A stretch of DNA of 59,294 nucleotides from Agathobacter sp. (GCA_022511395.1 JAFLRQ010000001.1:10291-69584), one strand, 5' to 3'; counted from the first letter of the stretch, positions 1 to 9,423 are shown. Program-made: numbers and translations. The notes: generated from the sequence alone by a model not told the origin.

Positions 1-556
1 CCTCCCGCTTTTTCCCGCGAAACGGTCCGCCGGATGCCGTGAGCAGTATCCTTTGGATCCGGTTGCCCTCACTCCCCAGCAGTGACTGGAAAATCGCGCT
101 GTGCTCGCTGTCCACCGGCAGGATCTTCACTCCCTTTTTTCGCGCGAGGGGCATAATGAGATGCCCCGCCGTCACCAGCGTCTCCTTGTTGGCCAATGCA
201 ATGTCCTTGCCCGCCATAATCGCGGCGATGGTGGGTCGCAGCCCCAGCATACCGACCATTGCCGTCACCAGGAGCTCACTCTCCTCCATGGCCGCCACCT
301 CGATCAGGCCCTCCATCCCACAGCGTATCGGAATGCCGAGATCCGCCGTGCGCACCCGCAGCTCCTTGGCGTCCCGCTCCTCCCACACATTGACCAGCTT
401 CGGGGAAAAGCGACGCATCTGCTCCTCCATGAGCGCAAGGTTGCCGCCGCACGCCAGCGCCACCACCTCGATGTCCCTATGCTCCTCCACCACCGCGAGG
501 GTCTGGGTTCCAATGGAACCTGTGGAGCCTAAGATCGCTATTTTTTTATGTCCCAT
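1..556 (-). CDS. dxr: 1-deoxy-D-xylulose 5-phosphate reductoisomerase, 3' end truncated by window edge
   Basis: Manual minus-strand translation MGHKKIAILGSTGSIGTQTLAVVEEH...LANKETLVTAGHLI...DSEHSAIFQSL is open to the window start. Confidence 0.95.
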   Translation of the reverse strand, partial: MGHKKIAILGSTGSIGTQTLAVVEEHRDIEVVALACGGNLALMEEQMRRFSPKLVNVWEERDAKELRVRTADLGIPIRCGMEGLIEVAAMEESELLVTAMVGMLGLRPTIAAIMAGKDIALANKETLVTAGHLIMPLARKKGVKILPVDSEHSAIFQSLLGSEGNRIQRILLTASGGPFRGKKRE

Positions 557-580
557 CGCATCCTCCGCAAGCCCCGTCCG

Positions 581-1381
581 TCAGACCAGCCAGACGGAGA
601 GGTAATAAATGATTGGCGCCGTAATGATCATGCTGTCAAAGCGGTCCAAAATCCCGCCATGGCCCGGAATCAGCCTGCCGTAATCCTTGATTTCGTAATT
701 CCGCTTGATGGCGGAGGCGGTGAGATCCCCCACCATGGAGATGAGGGCCGCAACTGCCGCAATGCCGGAGAGAACCGCAATCTGCACTCCGTCAAGCTCC
801 ATCTGCGCGCGAAAAATATAACTGTAGAGCGCCACCAGCAGCGCTGATCCCACGACGCCCCCCACTGCGCCCTCCACGGACTTCTTTGGGCTCAGCTTTG
901 GCGACATCTTGTGTTTTCCAATCAGCACACCCACACAGTAGGCGCAGGTGTCACAGCCCCACGAGCACAAAAACACCAGAAACGCCAGATACAGCCCGCG
1001 CTCCAATACACGGATCTGATAGACATAGGACAGCATGACGGCCACATAGAACAGCCCAAAAAAAACCTTCATGATCTGCCTCGCCGTATACTTAGGATAC
1101 GCAAACACAAACACAAACATGAGAAGAATCAAAAAACCCATGAACACCGGCATTGGGTCAGCCAGAAAACGCCACTGCAAATTTGCGTAGTACACGGCCG
1201 CCGCCAGATAGCCCAGCATTGACAGCGGGCTCCTGTGGATCTCAAACACGCGGTAGAGTTCAAACATCCCAATGCAGGAGATGACAAATGTGGATGCCAG
1301 CAAAACCTCGGCTCCCGTGATGACGAGAAACAGGGCAAGGATCACCAGCACGATTCCGCTCAACAGCCTTGTTTTAAACAT
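581..1381 (-). CDS. cdsA: Phosphatidate cytidylyltransferase
   Basis: Multi-TM protein ending KDYGRLIPGHGGILDRFDSMIITAPIIYYL (CdsA signature); start set at MFKTRLLSG. Confidence 0.95.
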   Translation of the reverse strand: MFKTRLLSGIVLVILALFLVITGAEVLLASTFVISCIGMFELYRVFEIHRSPLSMLGYLAAAVYYANLQWRFLADPMPVFMGFLILLMFVFVFAYPKYTARQIMKVFFGLFYVAVMLSYVYQIRVLERGLYLAFLVFLCSWGCDTCAYCVGVLIGKHKMSPKLSPKKSVEGAVGGVVGSALLVALYSYIFRAQMELDGVQIAVLSGIAAVAALISMVGDLTASAIKRNYEIKDYGRLIPGHGGILDRFDSMIITAPIIYYLSVWLV

Positions 1382-2099
1382 GCGGTGCCTCTTCCTCCTT
1401 TTCCAGACCGCCAAAGCGGCGTTCTCTTTGATTATATGCGCGAATTGCGTCCATCAGTTGCTCTCTGTGGAAATCCGGCCACGGAACCTCTGTGAAGTAC
1501 AGCTCCGTGTACGCGAGCTGCCACAACAGATAATTGGACAGGCGCTGCTCTCCGCTGGTGCGGATCAGAAGATCCGGGTCCGGCAGCTCCCTTGTGTCCA
1601 GATAGGCCGAGAAGCTCTCCTCCCCGATCTCGTCGACGGACAGCCGCCCGCTCACGCAGTCCTCCGCCATGCGCCGCATTGCGCGGACCATCTCGTCCCT
1701 GCTCCCGTAATTGATGGCAATGGTAAGGTTCAGCCCGGTATTTCCCGCGGACGCCTCCTCCAGATTGCGTATGCTCATCTGGAATGCCTCGGACAGACGC
1801 CCAATCTCGCCGATCACGCGCACACGCATATTGTTCTTATCCGCGATTTTCACACAGTTCTTTAAATAATTTTCGAGGAGCTTCATCAGTGCATCCACTT
1901 CGCTCTGAGGACGGTTCCAGTTCTCGGTGGAAAAAGCATAGAGCGTCAGATACTGAATGCCGATCTCATAGGCCACGCGGCAGATATCCTCCACGTTTTT
2001 CGCCCCGACAGTATGCCCGTAATTGCGCGGCATTCCCTTGCTCTTCGCCCAGCGCCCGTTGCCGTCCAAAATAATCGCGACATGCCTTGGTATATTCAT
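1374..2099 (-). CDS. uppS: Isoprenyl (undecaprenyl diphosphate) synthase
   Basis: MNIPRHVAIILDGNGRWAKSKGMPRNYGHTVGAKNVEDI...LYAFSTENWNRP; ORF-track N-terminal extension rejected. Confidence 0.96.
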   Translation of the reverse strand: MNIPRHVAIILDGNGRWAKSKGMPRNYGHTVGAKNVEDICRVAYEIGIQYLTLYAFSTENWNRPQSEVDALMKLLENYLKNCVKIADKNNMRVRVIGEIGRLSEAFQMSIRNLEEASAGNTGLNLTIAINYGSRDEMVRAMRRMAEDCVSGRLSVDEIGEESFSAYLDTRELPDPDLLIRTSGEQRLSNYLLWQLAYTELYFTEVPWPDFHREQLMDAIRAYNQRERRFGGLEKEEEAPHV

Positions 2100-2123
2100 A
2101 TGCGTTCCCCCATACGATTGAAA

Positions 2124-2149
2124 AGGGACATGCCTATGGCAATGTCCCT
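2124..2149 (-). terminator. Hairpin in the frr-uppS gap, terminator/attenuator-like
   Basis: AGGGACATGCC-TAT-GGC(A)ATGTCCCT: 11-bp stem with one bulge, 3-nt loop, short TTTT on the minus strand. Confidence 0.5.
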
Positions 2150-2169
2150 GACTGCTCTTAATACAAGAG

Positions 2170-2724
2170 TTAAACTGTAAGAATTTCCTTTGACTTCTCG
2201 TCCACCGCCTTGTCGATCTTCGCCACATACTGATCGGTCAGCTTTTGGATGCCGTCCTCCAGATCCTTGATCGCGTCCTCGGAGATATCCTCACTCTTGC
2301 CAAGCTTCTTAAATTGATCCATCGCATCCCTGCGGATGTTGCGGATCGCCACCTTGGCGTTCTCACCCTTCTTCTTGATATCCTTTGCCAGATCCTTGCG
2401 TCGCTCCTCCGTGAGCTCCGGGAACACCAGACGAATCATCTTACCGTCATTCGTCGGGTTGATCCCAAGATCCGACATGTTGATCGCCTTCTCAATCTCC
2501 TTCACCATGGAGGCTTCCCACGGCTGGATCTGGATGATTCTTGGTTCCGGCACATTGACATTGGCAACGCTCTGAATCGGGGTGGGGGTCCCGTAATAGT
2601 CCACACGAAGCTTGTCGAGCAGATGCGGATTGGCCCGCCCTGCGCGGATTCCCGCAAACTCCTCGTCCAGATTCGCCAGCGTCTTGTTCATCTTATCTTC
2701 ATACTGATCTAATCTTTTATCCAT
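2170..2724 (-). CDS. frr: Ribosome recycling factor
   Basis: 184 aa; NKTLANLDEEFAGIRAGRANPHLLDKLRVDYYGTPTPI. Confidence 0.97.
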   Translation of the reverse strand: MDKRLDQYEDKMNKTLANLDEEFAGIRAGRANPHLLDKLRVDYYGTPTPIQSVANVNVPEPRIIQIQPWEASMVKEIEKAINMSDLGINPTNDGKMIRLVFPELTEERRKDLAKDIKKKGENAKVAIRNIRRDAMDQFKKLGKSEDISEDAIKDLEDGIQKLTDQYVAKIDKAVDEKSKEILTV

Positions 2725-2740
2725 ACTCCCTCCCCGCTCT

Positions 2741-3442
2741 CTAGTCCACGGTGACCTTCGTCCCGCTGAAGCTTCCGCTCACTGCCCTTACAATACTGTC
2801 CTCCTCGTTCAGCCCGAACACATACATCGGCATCCGGTTCTCCATGCACATCACGGAGGCCGTCAGATCCACCACGGCAAGCTCCCTGTCGATCACCTCG
2901 CGGATGGACACCTCATCGTATTTGCGCGCGTTGGCATTCACTTTCGGATCGCTGTCGTACACCCCGTCGATCGACTTGGCGAGATAGATCCCGTCCGCCT
3001 CAATCTCCACAGCCCGAAGGACCGTTGCCGTGTCCGTGGAAAAGTAAGGATGCCCCGTACCGCCGGCAAAGAAAACTACCATGTCATGCGCAAAATACTT
3101 GTTCGCGCGGTCCTTGGAAAACAGCTTCGTCATGGAACCGCACTCAAAGGGGGTAAGAACCGCCGTCTTCATTCCGACCGAACGAAAAATCTCCGACACA
3201 TAGATGCAGTTCATCACAGTGGCAAGCATACCGATCTGATCCGCCTTCACGCGGTCTATCGTCTCGCTGGTTCTTCCCCGCCAGAAGTTTCCGCCGCCGA
3301 TCACAATTCCAATCTGAACGCCGTCGTCCGCCAGCTTTTTGACCTGCCGCGCCACCGCAGTGACCGTCGGCTCGTCAAATCCCTGGTGTCTCTCACCTGC
3401 CAGCGCCTCTCCGCTCAGTTTCAACAAAATCCGCTTCTTCAT
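2741..3442 (-). CDS. pyrH: UMP kinase
   Basis: MKKRILLKLSGEALAGE...IGIVIGGGNFWRGR...MDLTASVMCMEN-type C-terminus. Confidence 0.97.
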   Translation of the reverse strand: MKKRILLKLSGEALAGERHQGFDEPTVTAVARQVKKLADDGVQIGIVIGGGNFWRGRTSETIDRVKADQIGMLATVMNCIYVSEIFRSVGMKTAVLTPFECGSMTKLFSKDRANKYFAHDMVVFFAGGTGHPYFSTDTATVLRAVEIEADGIYLAKSIDGVYDSDPKVNANARKYDEVSIREVIDRELAVVDLTASVMCMENRMPMYVFGLNEEDSIVRAVSGSFSGTKVTVD

Positions 3443-3475
3443 CCTGCATCACCTCCGCCAGCACGGAAACAATCA

Positions 3476-4255
3476 TTATTTATTGTCAAAAAGCCCCTGT
3501 ACATCGATATCCGCGTAGCACTGCGAGCAGAATCCCTCGATCACTGCACCGTTGTTGATCTGCACGGAGCGGGACTTGATATTGCCCATAACGACCGCTG
3601 AGGTATCTACAACCACCGGTCCCTGCACGTCGATGTCACCCTTGATGGCGCCTGCAATCACTGCGGACGCCGCAGAGATATTGCCGATAATGACAGAGCC
3701 TGCCCCGATCTTTACCGTGCCGGAGCTGACCACTTCACCCTCAATCTTTGCAACATCGGCAAAAAACTCACTTGCGGAGCTGTTGCCGTTGATAGTGCCG
3801 GTCACGGACAGCTTGCCGTTACAGGTCACATTGCCATTGATCGTTCCCTGAATCTCAAAGGAACCTGCGGTAGACAGATCTCCGGTAATCACGGTACTTG
3901 TGGTGATCACGGTCGTCTCGTCGCTGACCTGTCCCGCTGCCGGACTCACATTGCCTCTTACAATTTCACTCATAATGCTCCTCTCTGCCTGCGGCTGGGC
4001 AGGACGCTCCTGTACCTGCGGCTCACGTTCTTTTGCGGGTTCAATCGGCGGAAGCTCTCCTCCTGCCGCCGGTGCTGTGCTGACATTCTCCAAAAGTCCA
4101 TCCAGCTTGGAGAGCTCGCTCTGCACGTTCACGCCCTCGCTCAGCGTGTCCACTACCAACGCTCCGTCGCGTCCCTGTCCCTGTGCTTCCGCACCCGGCA
4201 TCATCTCGTTCACTGCCTGTGACAAATCCTCTTTGAAATCCTTAAATAATCCCAT
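3476..4255 (-). CDS. Bactofilin / polymer-forming cytoskeletal protein
   Basis: Repetitive beta-helix STVITGDLSTAGSFEIQGTINGNVTCNGKLSVTGTINGN...IKGDIDVQGPVVVD. Confidence 0.88.
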   Translation of the reverse strand: MGLFKDFKEDLSQAVNEMMPGAEAQGQGRDGALVVDTLSEGVNVQSELSKLDGLLENVSTAPAAGGELPPIEPAKEREPQVQERPAQPQAERSIMSEIVRGNVSPAAGQVSDETTVITTSTVITGDLSTAGSFEIQGTINGNVTCNGKLSVTGTINGNSSASEFFADVAKIEGEVVSSGTVKIGAGSVIIGNISAASAVIAGAIKGDIDVQGPVVVDTSAVVMGNIKSRSVQINNGAVIEGFCSQCYADIDVQGLFDNK

Positions 4256-4276
4256 GGTATATCCTCCATACTCATT

Positions 4277-5221
4277 TTATTCAACACTATCAGCCCTGAT
4301 ATATTGAATCACTCTTGTATTTTCATCAATCGGCAGGATTTTCGCCTGCATGTCCTGCAGGGACTCAATCAGCGGCCCGAGAGCCTCCACCGTTGTTGAC
4401 TTATTGTCACCGTCATGCAAAAGCACAACCGATGTTTTGTAACGGGACACCCCCTCCTTCACATTGGAGATGACATCCTCTGCGGAATAATCCGCCACCG
4501 CGTCTCCGCCCGAGACATTCCAGTCAAAATACGCAATGCCCTTTTCGTTCAGGATGCGAACCAGCTCGACCATGTTCACATTGCTGATCTCATTGCCGCT
4601 GCCACCCGGAAACCGATAATATTTACACGAAACTCCGGTCACATTCTCAAGAAGGGACAGCATTTTCTCACAGTCCTGCCGAAAGGCCTCCTTTGATGCG
4701 TAGAGGGTACTGTACTGGTTCGAGTAGGAGCGCATGCCAAGTGTGTGTCCCTCCGAGACAATCCGCCTGTATGTTGCCTGCATGTCCTCCGACTCGTCTC
4801 CGACGACAAAAAAAGTCGCCCGCACACCATGATCTCTCAGCACATCGAGAATCGCATCCGTATTCCGGTTGGGGCCTCCGTCAAATGTCAGGTAGACCAG
4901 ATGCTCGTCGCCCGCCACAGCCATATTGTCCGGCGAATCAATTCCCGTCAGCACCTGACCGAAGGACTCCGGCGGATCATCTTTCTGCGAGCTCGGCCCT
5001 TCATCCGGTGCGCGCTGCGTCTCCTCGATCCTTTGGATTCTCTCTTCCATCCGGTTCAGTTTGCGGTACAATGAAATGACGTTAGCCGTCAGAATTATTA
5101 TTGCCAGAAACGAGATCAGCATCCAGCCGAAGATCGATACAATAATCCCGATCTTGATCCGGTTGATTCTCGCGCGTCTTTTCATGCGCTCATCAACCGC
5201 TGCAGTGACCTTTTCACTCAT
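4277..5221 (-). CDS. Membrane-anchored polysaccharide deacetylase-like (NodB fold) protein with altered metal motifs
   Basis: N-terminal TM and coiled coil; LVYLTFDGGPNRNTDAILDVL, GHTLGMRSYSN, YYRFPGGSG, FDWNVSGGDA, VVLLHDG. Confidence 0.88.
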   Translation of the reverse strand: MSEKVTAAVDERMKRRARINRIKIGIIVSIFGWMLISFLAIIILTANVISLYRKLNRMEERIQRIEETQRAPDEGPSSQKDDPPESFGQVLTGIDSPDNMAVAGDEHLVYLTFDGGPNRNTDAILDVLRDHGVRATFFVVGDESEDMQATYRRIVSEGHTLGMRSYSNQYSTLYASKEAFRQDCEKMLSLLENVTGVSCKYYRFPGGSGNEISNVNMVELVRILNEKGIAYFDWNVSGGDAVADYSAEDVISNVKEGVSRYKTSVVLLHDGDNKSTTVEALGPLIESLQDMQAKILPIDENTRVIQYIRADSVE

Positions 5222-5296
5222 ACATTTCCTCCAACGGAAAATATCCTTTTTTATTTTACCACATTTTTCATCAATGTAAAGAAAAATTTAAATTAC

Positions 5297-5326
5297 AAAA
5301 AAATGGGAGTGCCGTAACACCCCCAT
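5297..5326 (-). terminator. Intrinsic terminator after tsf
   Basis: Minus strand ATGGGGGTG-TTACGG-CACTCCCAT (one G-U) followed by a T-run. Confidence 0.85.
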
Positions 5327-5351
5327 TCCCTATACGCCCCTGCGAAATTAC

Positions 5352-6287
5352 TTATGCGTTCATCTGAGCGGCAACCTCAGCGGCAAAGTCCTCCTGCTTC
5401 TTCTCAAGTCCCTCGCCTGTCTCAAAGCGGACAAAGCGCTTTACGGCGACATCCGCGCCCACGTTCTTCGACACCTGCGCAAGGTACTGGCCAACCGTCT
5501 GCTTCCCGTCCTCCGCCTTCACATACACCTGATCCACAAGGCAGATTTCCTTCAGCTCCTTGCTGACACGGCCCTCGATCATGCCATTGATCACCTTTTC
5601 CGGTTTCTGGGACTCCTTCGGGTCATTCATGATCTGCGCGCGGAGAATCTCCTTCTCATGCTCGATATAATCCGCGCTGACCTCGTCGCGGCTCACGTAC
5701 TTCGGATAAAGGGCCGCAATCTGCATCGCAATGTTGGACATTGCGGTCTTCACCTCATCGTTGGCCACAGAGGTCTCCGCCTCCACGATCACAGCGATTC
5801 TTCCGCCGCCGTGAATGTAGGACACGACACATCCGTTCTCCGCAGTCACCTTCTCAAAGCGGCGGATCTTCAAATTCTCACCGATCACGGCAATCTTCTC
5901 TGTCAGCGCCTCCTGAACCGTCTTGCCCTCGTCAAGAATCCACTTCTGGGCCATAAACGCATCCATATCGTCTGTGCCGGAACCAAGCGCCTGCTTAGCC
6001 ACCGCGTCCACAAACTCGCGGAAGGTCTCGTTCTTCGCAACGAAGTCGGTCTCGGAATTGACCTCTACAACAGCCGCGGTCCTGTCGCCGTCCATTGCAA
6101 CCGTGCACAGACCCTCGGCCGCGATGCGGCCCGCCTTCTTCTCCGCCTTTGCCTGACCGTTCTTTCTGAGGTACTCAACCGCCTCATCCATATCGCCGTT
6201 AGTCTCGTTCAGCGCCTTCTTGCAATCCATCATGCCTGCGCCTGTCATCTCGCGCAGCTCTTTTACCATAGCAGCAGTAATTGCCAT
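5352..6287 (-). CDS. tsf: Elongation factor Ts
   Basis: MAITAAMVKELREMTGAGMMDCKKALNETNGDMDEAVEYLR. Confidence 0.97.
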   Translation of the reverse strand: MAITAAMVKELREMTGAGMMDCKKALNETNGDMDEAVEYLRKNGQAKAEKKAGRIAAEGLCTVAMDGDRTAAVVEVNSETDFVAKNETFREFVDAVAKQALGSGTDDMDAFMAQKWILDEGKTVQEALTEKIAVIGENLKIRRFEKVTAENGCVVSYIHGGGRIAVIVEAETSVANDEVKTAMSNIAMQIAALYPKYVSRDEVSADYIEHEKEILRAQIMNDPKESQKPEKVINGMIEGRVSKELKEICLVDQVYVKAEDGKQTVGQYLAQVSKNVGADVAVKRFVRFETGEGLEKKQEDFAAEVAAQMNA

Positions 6288-6325
6288 CTCATTATCCTCC
6301 AAATTCAATCTGTTTAACGCCCCGG

Positions 6326-7078
6326 TTACGCCTCGGCAGCCAGCTCTTCCTCTTCTGCCTCCATGCTTTCAGCCTCAGCCGGAACCACATTCTCCACTCC
6401 CTGCTTTGCCTCGATGACAGCGTCCGCCATCTTGGAAACAATCAGCTTCACCGCGCGGATCGCGTCGTCATTGCCCGGAATCACATAATCCAGCTCATCC
6501 GGATCACAGTTGGTGTCCGCGATACCGATCAGTGTGATGCCTAAGGTGCGGGCCTCCTGAATGCAGATTCTCTCCTTCTTCGGGTCAACGACAAAGATTG
6601 CGTCCGGAATGCGCTTCATCTCCTTGATACCGCCAAGGTTGCGCTCTAACTTCTCCCACTCTTTCTTCAAAGCAATGACTTCCTTCTTCGGAAGCACATC
6701 GAAGGTTCCGTCCGTGGACATCGCCTCGATCTCCTTCAGACGCCCAATCCGGCTCTGGATTGTGCGGAAGTTGGTGAGCATGCCGCCCAGCCATCTCTCA
6801 TTTACATAGTACATGCCGCAGCGCTCCGCCTCAGACTTGATTGCGTCCTGCGCCTGCTTCTTGGTTCCGACAAAGAGGATTGTCCCGCCCTGCGCGGCCA
6901 CGTCAGAGACTGCGTCGTACGCCTCATCCACCTTGTCCACAGACTTCTGCAGGTCGATGATGTAGATGCCGTTGCGCTCCGTGTAGATGTACGGTGCCAT
7001 CTTGGGATTCCATCTTCTCGTCTGGTGTCCGAAATGAACACCTGCTTCCAGTAGCTGTTTCATTGAAATTACGCTCAT
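6326..7078 (-). CDS. rpsB: 30S ribosomal protein S2
   Basis: [47 protein letters not shown]; internal start chosen over the ORF-track start. Confidence 0.97.
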   Translation of the reverse strand: MSVISMKQLLEAGVHFGHQTRRWNPKMAPYIYTERNGIYIIDLQKSVDKVDEAYDAVSDVAAQGGTILFVGTKKQAQDAIKSEAERCGMYYVNERWLGGMLTNFRTIQSRIGRLKEIEAMSTDGTFDVLPKKEVIALKKEWEKLERNLGGIKEMKRIPDAIFVVDPKKERICIQEARTLGITLIGIADTNCDPDELDYVIPGNDDAIRAVKLIVSKMADAVIEAKQGVENVVPAEAESMEAEEEELAAEA

Positions 7079-7213
7079 TTTCTTTACCTCCATCGGTTCA
7101 ATCTTCCATACCCGGGTCATCCGCCGCAGTCTTCACTTGAAGCCCCACAGCCCTGCTCTCCACCGGACCGCGTAAATCCGGCACCCAAGCACCCTGGCAT
7201 GTGTTTCATTAAT

Positions 7214-7250
7214 AAAGCCTCTGGCATTATACCACGCCAAAGGCTTTTTT
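7214..7250. terminator. Terminator-like hairpin between the fla/che block and rpsB; T-run on plus strand
   Basis: AAAGCCTCTGGC-ATTATACCAC-GCCAAAGGCTTT (11 of 12 paired) then TTT. Confidence 0.65.
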
Positions 7251-7254
7251 GCAA
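7226..7254 (-). promoter_or_regulatory. Sigma-A-type promoter for rpsB-tsf
   Basis: Minus strand TTGCAA (7249-7254), 17-bp spacer, TATAAT (7226-7231). Confidence 0.75.
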
Positions 7255-7259
7255 GCAAT

Positions 7260-7496
7260 TTATTTTTCGTCTTCTTCCGGCTGACCGTCTCCCTCCGCCT
7301 GCGATTCCCCGGAATCGTCCGGCGTTTCGAAATCCTCTGTCTCCTCAGGCATCACCATTCCGAGGGCCTCCGCGCGCCGGATGACCTCCTCGTTGGAAAT
7401 CTCCTTTACGCCTCTCGTGTGAAACGCAACGGTCAGCATAATCGCAGTGAACATAATTCCGAAGCCGCAGCCTCTCAGATAATACTTAAACCGCAT
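7260..7496 (-). CDS. Small membrane protein with acidic tail, end of fla/che block
   Basis: MRFKYYLRGCGFGIMFTAIMLTVAF...EEVIRRAEALGMV then acidic tail; short ORF tightly linked to 7498-8265. Confidence 0.75.
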   Translation of the reverse strand: MRFKYYLRGCGFGIMFTAIMLTVAFHTRGVKEISNEEVIRRAEALGMVMPEETEDFETPDDSGESQAEGDGQPEEDEK

Positions 7497-7497
7497 C

Positions 7498-8265
7498 TCA
7501 TGCCCCCCTGTACAGATCAATTACAAGGCGCACCTCTCCGAGGCCCAAGCCGAGCTGCCGGGCAATTTCCACATCCGGAACCCCCTCGTCGCGCAGCGCA
7601 AGGATACTCTCGTTGTGGTTCGCCCGCTCTTCGCGCTCATCACTCCACTCCCGTTGCTCCCGCAGCGCCCTCATCTCCTGCGGCTCCCGCTTCTCATGCG
7701 GCTCTTCCGCATCCTCAAAGAGATCCTCAGACTCACTCCCGGACGCACCGAACTCCTCCGGCTCAACCAGCGGCGGTAATTTCCGATGCAGACTGCTCTC
7801 AAGCTCCCTCGCGGCCTCCGCCACGCTGTATAGCATGTCATTCCCCGAGCTCTTCACCTGCTTGGAGAAATCGCGGAGCTGATCTGCGAACTGCGTCAGT
7901 TCCACATGCTTGTCATTGAGCATATTGTAGAGGAAAATGATCTCGCTGTGTGTCTTGTTCATGGACTCGATCACTGTGTCGGAATACTCGTTGATCGCCA
8001 TAATCTTCTCGTTCGTCACCTTCTCTAGGGCGCGCTTTGTGACATCCGCCACCTCGCCGACCGCCTCCGTGAGCGAGTCGTCAATGACAGACTCCGCCTC
8101 CTTCAGCTGGCGCTCCACAATTACCTTCATTTCCTTTTCACTGAGGCTGGTAAGCCGCTCAAGATCCTTGTGCGTAAGCTTTTCCTCAACAAAAAAACTG
8201 ACCAGGATAAAAGCGACGCCTATCAGGATCAGTATCATTTCCAATGCTGTCATGCCGTTCCTCAA
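7498..8265 (-). CDS. DUF6115-type protein: N-terminal TM, coiled coil, C-terminal HTH-like segment
   Basis: MTALEMILILIGVAFILVSFFVEEK...ILALRDEGVPDVEIARQLGLGLGEVRLVIDLYRG. Confidence 0.75.
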   Translation of the reverse strand: MRNGMTALEMILILIGVAFILVSFFVEEKLTHKDLERLTSLSEKEMKVIVERQLKEAESVIDDSLTEAVGEVADVTKRALEKVTNEKIMAINEYSDTVIESMNKTHSEIIFLYNMLNDKHVELTQFADQLRDFSKQVKSSGNDMLYSVAEAARELESSLHRKLPPLVEPEEFGASGSESEDLFEDAEEPHEKREPQEMRALREQREWSDEREERANHNESILALRDEGVPDVEIARQLGLGLGEVRLVIDLYRGA

Positions 8266-8585
8266 ACTTTGATATCAAAACCGGAACTGCCCTGCTTTTT
8301 GATCACACGGTCTCCTCCTGCGGGCTGTCCGTCCTTTTTGTCCTTTTTACGGCGCCCCCCGGCAGAATACTTTCCCTTGCCCTCATCCCTTGCGTCCGCG
8401 TCATTTTTCATCTTTTCGCTGTTCTCGGGATTTAATACCTGATGCGACAGAGCCTCCTCCCGCGACTTCACCTGCACCTGTATGTTCTGCTGGTCAATCT
8501 GCGGTTTGGTGTCCTCCTGATGTTTGATCAGATTCATGTCTGCACTGCGCGGTATCATTACATTGTTGATTGGGGTTATCGCCAT
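8262..8585 (-). CDS. Hypothetical flagellar-operon protein
   Basis: MAITPINNVMIPRSADMNLIKHQEDTKPQIDQQ...; overlaps the next gene by 4 nt. Confidence 0.7.
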   Translation of the reverse strand: MAITPINNVMIPRSADMNLIKHQEDTKPQIDQQNIQVQVKSREEALSHQVLNPENSEKMKNDADARDEGKGKYSAGGRRKKDKKDGQPAGGDRVIKKQGSSGFDIKV

Positions 8586-8641
8586 ACGTCCACTCCTCAC
8601 CTCATAAAAATATGGCCAAAGCCGTTTCTGTCAGATCGGCC

Positions 8642-9406
8642 TTAGTCTACCAATATATCCATGTACGGTCCCATTTTTTTGCGCATTTTCACAAGCGCCT
8701 TGGTGTGAAGCTGCGACACGCGCGATTCCGACACCTCCAGGAGCCTGCTGATCTCCTTTAACGTCAAATCCTCGTAATAGTAGAGCTCGACCACCCTGCG
8801 CTCCTTTTCGGTCAAAAGCTCCAGCGAGGCGACAAGCATCTCCTTGAGCTCCTCCTCCTCCACAACCGCCTCCGGCTGTGAAAAACGTGACTGGCTGACA
8901 CTGTCAACCACCGGCTCGGAACCGTTCTCCTCGAACTCGTTTAAAGAGACAACATTTGTCACCTGCATCTGAGCCTGCCAGCTGGTCAGCTCATCCTCCG
9001 AGAGCCCGAGCTCCGCCGCCAGTTCGTCATCCGTCGCCGCGCGTCCGGTACGCATCTCAATCTCCCGGATCGCCTCATCCATCCTGCGCTGGCGCTGGCG
9101 CACCGTCCTTGGAATCCAGTCCATCTTGCGGATCTGGTCCAAGATCGCTCCTCGGATCCGCAGGCTTGCGTATGTTTCAAACTTGACATTTTTCTCGAGA
9201 TCAAATTTGTCAATTGCGTCAATCAGTCCGAAAATTCCGTAGCTCACCAAATCCTCGTACTCAACATTGTGTCCGAGGTACATGCTCAGCCTTCCGGCAA
9301 CAATTTTTACCAACTGGGAATATTCAATTATCAGCTGTTCACGCAGCTCCTTGGACGGCTTTTTGCAGTACTCGTCCCAGAGCTTTTCCTTGTCGACTGT
9401 CTTCAT
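8642..9406 (-). CDS. fliA: Flagellar sigma-28 family RNA polymerase sigma factor
   Basis: LWDEYCKKPSKELREQLIIEYSQLVKIVAGRLSMYLG...GIFGLIDAIDKFDLEKNVKFETYASLRIRGAILDQIRKMDWIPR. Confidence 0.95.
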   Translation of the reverse strand: MKTVDKEKLWDEYCKKPSKELREQLIIEYSQLVKIVAGRLSMYLGHNVEYEDLVSYGIFGLIDAIDKFDLEKNVKFETYASLRIRGAILDQIRKMDWIPRTVRQRQRRMDEAIREIEMRTGRAATDDELAAELGLSEDELTSWQAQMQVTNVVSLNEFEENGSEPVVDSVSQSRFSQPEAVVEEEELKEMLVASLELLTEKERRVVELYYYEDLTLKEISRLLEVSESRVSQLHTKALVKMRKKMGPYMDILVD

Positions 9407-9423
9407 TCACCCTGCCTTTTCGG

